A stretch of DNA of 64,000 bases, from positions 1,007,001 through 1,071,000 of the forward strand of contig JAJGOT010000168.1 of NCBI GenBank assembly GCA_022457155.1, written 5' to 3'. A model generated the notes under the pieces. That model did no database searches and was not told the DNA's origin. It saw only the letters and a program-made list of their open reading frames with translations. Positions 48,078 through 54,839 of the stretch are shown piece by piece (position 1 is the first letter of the stretch; every line of letters starts with the position of its first letter). This DNA is from Cladopsammia gracilis. Taxonomy: Eukaryota; Cnidaria; Anthozoa; Scleractinia; Dendrophylliidae. A program made the position numbers and the translations under genes.

Positions 48078-48748
48078 GTCTTCTTTGGTAAACCCAAACC
48101 AAGTTTTTGTTTAGTATTTATAATAAATCTCGCTGTTTGACCCCATTTCGGTATTTCACCGTATGGAATCAGATCTAAAGATTTAACCATTTGTCTATCA
48201 CATTCATTCTTATTTTTTCCCATATCATAACATATATCATGATAAGCAGCAATTTCATCTACTTTATTATATGGTTTAACCATCCATTCTAATACTTCAC
48301 CTGTTTCAGGATCATATCTTAATTGTTCATTCAAAGGGTTATACGGTCCCATATACTTGTATTCTCCAGGAGTCCAACCACCTTTTGGTTTTGGCAATTT
48401 TCCAATGAGTTTATGAATATCTACACTACCTCCTTGAAGGTCTAAATCTTTTCTATTTGTTTTATATTTTAATTTTGGTCTCATTTTTGTTGATATTTCA
48501 TCCAATGCTTTACTACCAACATCTTGAATCATTGGAGTTAATTTATTTAATCCATAATTAATTGCTTTTTTCTGTAAGTTTTTATTTCTCATAGCTTCAG
48601 ATATACCATATCGCCCCATTTCTACTGTTTTTTTACCTAACCAAGGTAAAGCATGAGTTAAACCTGTTAATGCTAATTCACCCAAGCCTTCTCCTTCTGA
48701 TGTTTTGAGAGGAGATGTTTGTGAAGAAGAAGGCTGAATTAGTTTCCC
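48056..48748 (-). CDS. Parvovirus-type phospholipase A2 domain protein
   Basis: The frame is open from 48754 to the TGA at 48056-48058, with no ATG before the domain. Counting from the TTG at 48685, the PLA2 signature is YMGPYNPL (111-118, calcium-loop type) and DEIAAYHDICYD with the catalytic His149-Asp150. A basic C-terminus precedes the stop. Upstream is an alanine/glycine-rich helical stretch (about 1-60). Parvovirus VP1 uses this domain to breach endosomal membranes; adintovirus relatives carry it too, usually behind a zinc ribbon. Here the ribbon sits in the preceding -1-related frame and ends at a GGGAAAC slippery site, so this protein is probably made as a frameshift extension of it. 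At its own 3' end a second slippery site leads into integrase. Confidence 0.85.
   Translation of the reverse strand, partial: GKLIQPSSSQTSPLKTSEGEGLGELALTGLTHALPWLGKKTVEMGRYGISEAMRNKNLQKKAINYGLNKLTPMIQDVGSKALDEISTKMRPKLKYKTNRKDLDLQGGSVDIHKLIGKLPKPKGGWTPGEYKYMGPYNPLNEQLRYDPETGEVLEWMVKPYNKVDEIAAYHDICYDMGKNKNECDRQMVKSLDLIPYGEIPKWGQTARFIINTKQKLGLGLPKKTKNVKRR
48674..48748 (-). promoter_or_regulatory. -1 frameshift signal, zinc ribbon to PLA2
   Basis: On the minus strand GGGAAAC (48748-48742) is read as G GGA AAC by the zinc-ribbon frame, immediately followed by its TAA stop. A 7-nt spacer (48741-48735) separates it from a 12-bp stem: 48734-48723 pairs with 48697-48686, with one U-G wobble and a 25-nt loop. 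The spacer can itself pair with 48680-48674, across a 5-nt bulge, as a weaker lower stem. This is the textbook layout of a -1 frameshift element, and the slip enters the PLA2 frame exactly. Confidence 0.8.
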
Positions 48749-48891
48749 TGTTTCTTAACAAATCGTGTTTTTTTTATTCCACAAGAAGCACAAGTACACC
48801 AATACATTTTTCTTCCATTTTTAGCAGTTTGATAACCTTCTGGTTTCACACATTCTGTTTGTTTTTTTTCTTTCACACAATAAGATTTCAT
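48739..48891 (-). CDS. Zinc-ribbon leader ORF (DUF5679-like)
   Basis: A 50-residue ORF too short for standard gene calling. The ATG at 48891-48889 follows TAAATATATAATAAA, the element's usual start context, so this is the real 5' end of the minus-strand zinc-ribbon/PLA2/integrase unit. It has cysteines at 5, 14, 32, 34 and 37, an NGRKMYWC stretch and a CGIKKTRFV tail, typical of the small ribbon that heads PLA2-domain proteins in related elements. It ends GGA AAC TAA, so the stop codon directly abuts the slippery heptamer. Alone it would be a tiny zinc protein; by -1 frameshift it becomes the N-terminus of the PLA2 protein. Confidence 0.75.
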   Translation of the reverse strand: MKSYCVKEKKQTECVKPEGYQTAKNGRKMYWCTCASCGIKKTRFVKKQGN

Positions 48892-48960
48892 TTTATTATA
48901 TATTTAGATAAAAAAAATTTAACTTTTACACTTTTTATATAATTCATTAAATAAAAAAGA

Positions 48961-49800
48961 ATGACGAATTATTTTCCATACAAATTAAAATTATCTGAAT
49001 CTCAATTAAAAAAATTAGCAAAAGCTTATAAGGATAGATCAGAGATTACTTTAAGAATTACTAAAAATAATTTAGTTGGATCAGATGAATTAATGTTGAC
49101 AAAAACACAAATTAATAAACTTAATAAAGCTAAAACTAATGGAGTTGGTTCTGATATTAAAATAACAAAAACACAAATTAGAAAAGTAGTAAAAGAAGGT
49201 GGAAGTTTGTTTGGATCTCTTATTTCAATAGGTTCAAAAGTTCTTCCAATGGCTGCAAAAGCAGCTAGTAAAGCAGCTCCAGCACTTGCTCAGGGTGCTT
49301 TAACAGCTTTAGGATCACTTGGAATTGATAAAATTTTTGGTAAAGGAATTAATATTCCATCTGAATATTTATCTAAATTGATGAGTCTTAAAAAAGAATT
49401 AACAAAAAAACAAATTGATGATTTAAATAAAGCTAAACAAAAAGGTGGAGCATTATATTTTAAACCAACACAAAGACAAATTGAAGGAGGATTTTTAGGA
49501 ACTCTAGCTGCAATTGGTATTCCTATGGCTATAGAATTAGCATCAAAAATATTTGGAAAAGGATTACAAGTTCCAAGAACTGGAAAAGGAAAAGGAAAAG
49601 GATTACAAGTACCAATAGCAGGAAAAGGAAAAGGATTACAAGTAAGTGCTAGACCAGGAATGATACCTTATCAACCACCTCCATTTTTTGGAACATGGGA
49701 ACAACAAGGGAAAGGTAAAAAAAAAAAAAAAGGACAAGGATTATTACTAGGACCGAACAGTCCATTCAACCAAATTCCAGTATTAGGAGCAATACTTTAA
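48961..49800 (+). CDS. pX-like virion core/membrane-active protein
   Basis: 279 residues. Two LTKTQI/ITKTQI repeats (about 46-72) flank charged segments. A hydrophobic Ala/Gly-rich stretch follows (about 81-125, with ALTALGSLGIDKIFGKG). A second hydrophobic helix (GGFLGTLAAIGIPMAIELA, about 175-193) precedes GKGKGLQV repeats, a proline patch (PPPFF) and the C-terminal GPNSPFNQIPVLGAIL. This domain order is characteristic of a Maverick protein compared with adenovirus pX/pVI: a DNA-condensing or membrane-lytic capsid component. A 15-A run at 49717-49731 encodes five lysines near the C-terminus; the protease frame lies in -1 relative to this gene. ATG at 48961 is the first codon of the frame. 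Confidence 0.8.
   Translation: MTNYFPYKLKLSESQLKKLAKAYKDRSEITLRITKNNLVGSDELMLTKTQINKLNKAKTNGVGSDIKITKTQIRKVVKEGGSLFGSLISIGSKVLPMAAKAASKAAPALAQGALTALGSLGIDKIFGKGINIPSEYLSKLMSLKKELTKKQIDDLNKAKQKGGALYFKPTQRQIEGGFLGTLAAIGIPMAIELASKIFGKGLQVPRTGKGKGKGLQVPIAGKGKGLQVSARPGMIPYQPPPFFGTWEQQGKGKKKKKGQGLLLGPNSPFNQIPVLGAIL
49717..49731 (+). promoter_or_regulatory. A15 run, possible -1 slippage into the protease frame
   Basis: Fifteen A read as five AAA codons. The -1 frame opens just after a TAA at 49716-49718 and continues through the protease domain without any ATG. Ribosomal or polymerase slippage here would connect the two. There is no strong downstream stem, so support is weaker than for the two minus-strand sites. 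Confidence 0.4.
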
Positions 49801-50250
49801 AACCTATTTTCAAAGATATTCCTCTCAGTAATTTTGATCTTTTAGAATATATAGATTATCTTAAGATACCAAATTTTAAAGGAATTTTTTCTAGAGACTC
49901 AATTGATCATTTTCATGAAAAAGGATGTTGTATAATTAATCTTGATGATAAAGTAGGACAAGGAACTCATTGGGTTGCAGAATTCATAAAACCACCATAT
50001 ATTTACTATTTCGATTCTTTTTCACTTCCACCACCATTAGAAATTATAGATCATGCAAAAAGATTAAATCTAGGTTTTATTTATAATAAAGGTTATCCAA
50101 TTCAAGATATCTATTTCTGTTAGATGTGGTTATTACTGTTTATATTTTCTTGATAATATTTATAAGAAATCTTTTTATAATCTTTTAAAAGTTTTTAAAA
50201 TTGATGATCAACAATATAATGAAAAGTTTATAAAAAATTATTTTATATAA
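49791..50250 (+). pseudogene. Adenain-type maturation cysteine protease, frame-broken
   Basis: The frame overlapping the end of the upstream gene encodes LSNFDLLEYIDYLKIPNFKG, then a GTHWV block with the catalytic His (49968-49970) and YYFDSFSLPPP with the acidic residue region. It reaches TAG at 50121-50123. The catalytic CGYYC block (Cys codon 50125-50127) and the C-terminal helix continue one frame over to TAA at 50248. One extra base near 50109-50116 would account for the break; it could be a mutation, an assembly error or a +1 frameshift. The N-terminal part also lacks any ATG and lies in -1 to the upstream pX-like gene. Adenain-like proteases cleave capsid precursors in adenovirus, virophages and Polintons. 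Unless rescued, this copy would not mature its capsid. Confidence 0.8.
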
Positions 50251-50263
50251 GTTATTAAATAAA

Positions 50264-51055
50264 ATGATTCAGAATAGAGTATTAGTTTTTAAAAGTCTTG
50301 ATGCTAAAAAACAAAATCCATCAAATAAACCAGGTAATTTTACTCTAAAATTTACTCCTGAATTGAAATTGGATCCAAACACTACTCATTATTTAGCATT
50401 AGACCATCTTTCTATGACTGCTAGTTGGCATAATATTAGATCTGAGTATCAAAACAATGAATTGAAAATATCAAAAGATAAAGGTAAAACTTATATAACA
50501 ATTGTATTTCCATCAGGTATTTATGATTATCAAGATATAAATACTCTTATTCAAAAAAGAATTGGTAAAATTGAAAATACAGAAAATTATGGTATTAATA
50601 TACTTTTTGATCTTACAACTTATAAAGTATTTATTGCACTTAATGAAAATTATTACATTGATTTTTCCAATAGTGGTAATTTTGGTAAATTATTAGGATT
50701 TGAAAATAAAGTTTTAAAGAAGAGTGCATATGGAAAGAATTTTCCTAATATTAGTAATGATATTGATAATTTATATATTAGAACTAGTTTATTATCTGAT
50801 AGTATTATCTCAGGAAAACGATCAAATGTATTATACACATTTTCAACTAATACAAAAACAAAATCATTACCATTTGAAATTCAACCTATAAATTACTTAT
50901 GGAATAAAATGAATAGAAATGAAATTTTTGAAGTGAAATTTTATATTACAGATGACCAAGATAGAGAAGTTGATTTGAATGATATTGATATAAGTTTAAC
51001 TGTTGTTATTGGTGAAAGAAAATTATTTATAATAAATTGTATAAATAAAAAATGA
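50264..51055 (+). CDS. Minor capsid protein (penton, single jelly roll)
   Basis: 263 residues, beta-rich throughout. The N-terminus is MIQNRVLVFKS; an LDPNTTHYLALDHLSM strand pair follows, then an IYDYQDINTLIQKRI helix, DNLYIRTSLLSDSIISGKRSN and the C-terminal strand FEVKFYITDDQDREVDLN with ISLTVVIG. The LYIRTSLLSDS...N and DxDGR-like VDLND patterns near the C-terminus are standard in Polinton penton proteins. It would form the vertices of an icosahedral capsid with the double jelly-roll protein. The ATG follows TTATTAAATAAA. Its stop overlaps the next ATG by four bases (ATGA), implying coupled translation or compact packing. Confidence 0.82.
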   Translation: MIQNRVLVFKSLDAKKQNPSNKPGNFTLKFTPELKLDPNTTHYLALDHLSMTASWHNIRSEYQNNELKISKDKGKTYITIVFPSGIYDYQDINTLIQKRIGKIENTENYGINILFDLTTYKVFIALNENYYIDFSNSGNFGKLLGFENKVLKKSAYGKNFPNISNDIDNLYIRTSLLSDSIISGKRSNVLYTFSTNTKTKSLPFEIQPINYLWNKMNRNEIFEVKFYITDDQDREVDLNDIDISLTVVIGERKLFIINCINKK

Positions 51056-51495
51056 AAAGACGAATAAGAAATTATGATACTGGTGAAGATTATTATACAG
51101 ATACAGAGACAAAAGGTGGTGGTGTTTTTGATGTATTGAGTAATATTGGAGCTAAACTTACTGGAAAAACTGCATCTAAACTTGCTTCAAAAGCAGCAGA
51201 AAAATTAGTAGAAAAAGGTTCTGAAAAGATTGGTGAGAAAACTGGACAATTAATTGGTGAAACGATTTATGATAAATTTAAACCTAAACCTAAATCATCA
51301 AAAAAGAAAGAGAAGAAACTTGAAATTGAAACTATACCAGAAGAACTTATTCCTGAAATTCAAGATTATGTAATACCACAAAAAGAAAATATAAATCCAC
51401 CGAAAGAAGATAAAGGTGAAAAAATTGTTAAACTTTTACAAAAAAATAATGATAAATATTCTTATGTCAAAGATGTTTATAAAGATCTTCTTTAA
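51052..51495 (+). CDS. Small amphipathic virion-associated protein
   Basis: 147 residues. A basic, tyrosine-rich N-terminus leads to GGGVFDVLSNIGAKLTGKTA, then a long lysine/alanine/glutamate amphipathic helix (about 38-75). A KPKPKSSKKKEKK basic patch follows, then a proline/glutamate-rich tail and a final helix. The glycine-led amphipathic helix suggests a membrane-active or scaffold role, like adenovirus pVI, but this is an inference. It overlaps the penton gene by 4 bp and lies 29 bp ahead of the major capsid gene, within the morphogenetic block. Confidence 0.7.
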   Translation: MKRRIRNYDTGEDYYTDTETKGGGVFDVLSNIGAKLTGKTASKLASKAAEKLVEKGSEKIGEKTGQLIGETIYDKFKPKPKSSKKKEKKLEIETIPEELIPEIQDYVIPQKENINPPKEDKGEKIVKLLQKNNDKYSYVKDVYKDLL

Positions 51496-51524
51496 AAAAA
51501 ATTTTTATATAATCTTAAAATAAA

Positions 51525-52829
51525 ATGAATGGAAATTTTAGAAGCCCGAATTTAGTAAAGAGATATGAATATACATATTATGATTTGGAAACACCATTGA
51601 ATGCTAATGTTCCAAATAATGCTAGACAAGTAAAGGATAATTATAGATTCACAGTTGATAATTCATCAGAAGCTAATCCAATTGATTGGTATAATGCTTA
51701 TTTAGAAGTTAAGTTTAAACTTGTAACTTTTGCTAATAGTGGAACCGGAATAACAGCAGGAACTGGTGCTACTAATACATTTTGTACCACAACTAATGGT
51801 CATACTTTCATTAATGAAATCCAAGTTGAATGTAATGGAATAACTGTATATAATAATTCAAGAGCTAATGAAACATTAAATGTTTTATCTCTTTTGAAAT
51901 ATACTAAAAGTTATGCAGATACAGTTGGGAAAGATCAATTTTTCTATTTAGATACAAGTACAGGAACTGCAGAACCACGACCAACACAAGCATTATATAA
52001 TAAAGGGTTTGGTGAACGGAAAAAATTAACAGATGGTGCAAGTGAAACTGTTTTTTCAATTCCTCTGAATTTATATAGTTATTTTGCAGCTTTTAAAAAT
52101 AATCTTCATCCTAATATTAAAATGAATATTTTATTAAAACTAGAAGATGATACTAAAATTGTTTTTAGGGATGGTACTGATGCTCCAAATTCAAAAGTCA
52201 TTATCACTAATTTTCGTTTATGGTGCCCGAAAATTATGTTTAATGGAGAAGGAATGAAGTTGTATCTTGATAATTATTTAAAACCAAAAAAGTGGACTTA
52301 CTTGAGAGAACATAGTGAAATATTACAATCTGGAGCTGTAAATAGTTACTTCAGAATAACTACAGGAATTAGAAGACCACGACATGTATTCATTTGGGCT
52401 GTTCCCTCATTAAGTTATACTGTACAAACAGCAAATATATTTACTTGGAATATTTTTGGAATTGGTGGAAATCGAAATTTTACTAGAGCACAATTAGAAG
52501 TAAATAATAGTATATACTATCCCCAATTGAAAATGACATCAAAAGAGGAATCGAGACTTTATCGCACATTAATGTCATATTCTTCAGCTTATAATGATTT
52601 ATTAAGTGGACCAATAATTGATAGAACAAATTTCAAAAATCTTTTTGGGATGTTATATTTTGATCTTAGAAATCAAGAAGAAGATGTTAAAGATGGTGTT
52701 GTATCACTAACTTTTAGATATGAGTTAAATGATACTCCAGCAGGAAATTATACAATAAATGCTTTGGTTTTACATGAAAAAGAAATTGAATTATACACTT
52801 CATCTGGAAAAATGCTTATAAAAGCATAA
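51525..52829 (+). CDS. MCP: Major capsid protein (double jelly roll)
   Basis: 434 residues. Starts MNGNFRSPNLVKRYEYTYYD; contains NPIDWYNAYLEVKFKLV and TFINEIQVECNGITVYN strands of the first jelly roll. An inter-barrel segment follows (FSIPLNLYSYFAAFKNNLHPNIKMNILLKL, read as motifs), then the second barrel with RRPRHVFIWAVP and the FKNLFGMLYFDLRNQEE patch. Length and layout fit Polinton/adintovirus MCPs, which trimerise into hexon-like capsomers. No interruption. The ATG follows TTATATAATCTTAAAATAAA. A 12-bp hairpin sits just after the stop, shared with the converging gene. Confidence 0.9.
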   Translation: MNGNFRSPNLVKRYEYTYYDLETPLNANVPNNARQVKDNYRFTVDNSSEANPIDWYNAYLEVKFKLVTFANSGTGITAGTGATNTFCTTTNGHTFINEIQVECNGITVYNNSRANETLNVLSLLKYTKSYADTVGKDQFFYLDTSTGTAEPRPTQALYNKGFGERKKLTDGASETVFSIPLNLYSYFAAFKNNLHPNIKMNILLKLEDDTKIVFRDGTDAPNSKVIITNFRLWCPKIMFNGEGMKLYLDNYLKPKKWTYLREHSEILQSGAVNSYFRITTGIRRPRHVFIWAVPSLSYTVQTANIFTWNIFGIGGNRNFTRAQLEVNNSIYYPQLKMTSKEESRLYRTLMSYSSAYNDLLSGPIIDRTNFKNLFGMLYFDLRNQEEDVKDGVVSLTFRYELNDTPAGNYTINALVLHEKEIELYTSSGKMLIKA

Positions 52830-52850
52830 AAAGTTATATAATCTTTTTTT

Positions 52851-52880
52851 GATTTTAATACTAATTGAAGTATTAAAATC
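52851..52880. terminator. Convergent-gene hairpin after MCP
   Basis: GATTTTAATACT (52851-52862) pairs perfectly with 52869-52880 across a 6-nt loop, preceded by a T7 run. It separates the MCP stop from the stop of the - strand coiled-coil gene (TAG at 52882-52880), overlapping the latter by one base. It is the same solution as at 47082 and probably a bidirectional transcript end. Confidence 0.65.
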
Positions 52881-54118
52881 TAAGACTTTACCCATTTATT
52901 ATACATTTTTTCATGTAATTTTTTATCAATAGCTTCTATTCTTAATAATTCATCATTGATTTGTGAAATATCATTTCTTATAACTGGTGAATTATTCCCA
53001 GCAGCTATTGAACCAATTAATACTTTTAATCTATCTGTTAATTCTTTTGGATCTTGATAATAAGTAATACTTGATCCGACCATTTTAGATTTTCCTGATG
53101 ACTTATGAGGTGGCATATTACTTAACATATTTAAATCATTAAATATTTTTACAGCATTCATTGAATATTTTGTTTTAGGATTGTATCTTTTTGTTAATAG
53201 GCTTATAAGAGATTTATCAGCATCTACTTCATAGATTAATTTACCACCACGATAAGCATTCAGTTTTAAATCTTTCATTAATTTTGGTAAATCAATCATT
53301 AATCCACCATATTGATTATTTTGAATTTTATAAGCATTTCTTCTTGGTTGTTTATATCTTCTTTTTCCCAAACCTTGACCTTTTTTTGGTGTAAGGACTG
53401 CTCCTTTTTTTGCTTTAATTAAAAGATCAAGTTTATCTCTATATTTGTTAAATGATTCTGCTTCTTTTTCTAATTTTTCTAATTTTTCTTTTTCTTCTTT
53501 ACTTATTTTACCTTTTTTAGTTTTTTTACTTGATATTACTGTTCGTGGTTGTGTATTTTTATCTTTTCTCTTAATTTTATAATCTATTTCTTTCACTTCT
53601 TGAATTTCTTCTTTTGATAAACTTAAAAGTTCATTTAAAGGTGTTAAACCATATTTTTCAAAAATTTCTTTATCTTCATCAGAAATTCCTTTATCAATAT
53701 CAATATCAAATACTAATGGTGGTTTTTTTGCAATTGCTAATTGTTCTTCATCTGGTATTTCAGTATCTAATAATGATTTTGATGTAGAAGGTTTATCTTC
53801 TATTTCCATAAGATTTTTTCCAGTAGCTAATGTTAATTGATTTAAACCACTAGTAATAGCTAATTGATTTTCTTTCAACTGTTCAATCATTTTATCCTGT
53901 TTTTCATCTGTCTTCTTCTGTTGTTCATCTGTCTTCTTCTGTTGTTCAACCAACGTTTCTTTTAATGGTTCTCTTAATGTCTTAAAATATTCACTCATAA
54001 CAACATCACGGACTTGACCTTTGTCTTTCACTTCATTTTTAGCTGCAGTAACAGCTTTAGATATTTTATATCCTTTATATTCTGATTCTGCATATTTTTT
54101 GATATTTTCTAAATTCAT
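52880..54118 (-). CDS. Coiled-coil protein of unknown function, conserved in Mavericks
   Basis: 412 residues. A lysine-rich helical N-terminus holds two EQQKKTDE repeats (about 58-75). A charged linker follows with KKTKKGKISKEEKEKLEKLEKEAE (coiled coil, about 210-240). The basic GLGKRRYKQPRR stretch comes next, then a C-terminal domain with YGGLMIDLPKLMKDLKLNAYRG, LLTKRYNPKTKYS and VLIGSIAAGNNSPVIRNDI. The C-terminal AGN block recurs in related elements, so it is a real family gene, but no biochemical role is established. Low complexity and basic patches suggest a scaffold or nucleic-acid-associated role. The ATG follows TATATAATCTTATAATAAA on the minus strand. Confidence 0.8.
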   Translation of the reverse strand: MNLENIKKYAESEYKGYKISKAVTAAKNEVKDKGQVRDVVMSEYFKTLREPLKETLVEQQKKTDEQQKKTDEKQDKMIEQLKENQLAITSGLNQLTLATGKNLMEIEDKPSTSKSLLDTEIPDEEQLAIAKKPPLVFDIDIDKGISDEDKEIFEKYGLTPLNELLSLSKEEIQEVKEIDYKIKRKDKNTQPRTVISSKKTKKGKISKEEKEKLEKLEKEAESFNKYRDKLDLLIKAKKGAVLTPKKGQGLGKRRYKQPRRNAYKIQNNQYGGLMIDLPKLMKDLKLNAYRGGKLIYEVDADKSLISLLTKRYNPKTKYSMNAVKIFNDLNMLSNMPPHKSSGKSKMVGSSITYYQDPKELTDRLKVLIGSIAAGNNSPVIRNDISQINDELLRIEAIDKKLHEKMYNKWVKS

Positions 54119-54199
54119 TTTTATTATAAGATTATATAATTATTTGTAAAAATAACATTTAATTTTATTCAAATTATCTAGCATTATAATAAAAAAAGT

Positions 54200-54826
54200 A
54201 TGAAAATCCCAAATTATGATTTGAATCAAAAAACAAAGTCTAAAAAACTATGTAATTTCTTAGATGAAGATTTCAGAATGCTTATTGCTGGTCAAACCCG
54301 ATGTGGAAAAACAAACACTCTAATGCATATGATAAGATCCCCATTAGTTTACTATGATAAAATTTATTATTATGGTCCTAATCATAATCAAGAAAAATTA
54401 CAAGATCTTAAAAAAATAATGTCTAGAATTAGTGAAAAAGTTGGATATGATGTTTTAGAATTTCCAGAAGATATAATGGAAACAACAGAATATCCAGAAG
54501 ATAATAGAAAAATTGTTGTATTTGACGATCTTGTTAATGCTACAGATGGAATTCAGAAAAAAATAGCAAATCATTATACTGATGGAAGACATCATGGAAT
54601 TAGTCCTATTTATCTAAGTCAGAGTTATTATGATGTACCCTCAAAATTAAGATTAAATTGTTCTCATATGATATTATATCCACCTGTGAGTAAAAATCAT
54701 TTGAATCTTATTGCAAAAGAAAATTTGATTGATCCAAATCTTTTTAATAAACTTAGACCTTATGAATTCTTATTTTTAGATAAAGAACAAAAATCAGTTA
54801 CTAAGAATTTTGATGAAAAAATATAA
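54200..54826 (+). CDS. FtsK/HerA-type genome packaging ATPase
   Basis: 208 residues. Walker A GQTRCGKT at 31-38 after MLIA; Walker B IVVFDD at 105-110 with the second Asp as catalytic-type acid. DGRHHG (128-133) gives the probable arginine finger, and YLSQSYYDVP (138-147) the sensor-type motif. Size and motif order match the A32-like packaging ATPases shared by Polintons, virophages and NCLDVs, which drive DNA into preformed capsids. All ATPase motifs are intact. The ATG follows ATTATAATAAAAAAAGT. The 3' end overlaps an upstream-extended reading of the fibre ORF, but the fibre start favoured here lies 13 bp beyond the stop. Confidence 0.9.
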   Translation: MKIPNYDLNQKTKSKKLCNFLDEDFRMLIAGQTRCGKTNTLMHMIRSPLVYYDKIYYYGPNHNQEKLQDLKKIMSRISEKVGYDVLEFPEDIMETTEYPEDNRKIVVFDDLVNATDGIQKKIANHYTDGRHHGISPIYLSQSYYDVPSKLRLNCSHMILYPPVSKNHLNLIAKENLIDPNLFNKLRPYEFLFLDKEQKSVTKNFDEKI

Positions 54827-54839
54827 TTATAAAATAAAA

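Noticed and set aside
48715..48942. Plus-strand 75-codon ORF opposite the zinc-ribbon leader
   Set aside because: Hydrophobic shadow of the A-rich minus-strand gene and promoter.
54810..54839. Upstream start for the fibre gene
   Set aside because: The codon at 54810 is TTG and the ATG at 54813 lies within the ATPase gene; 54840 has the conserved start context.
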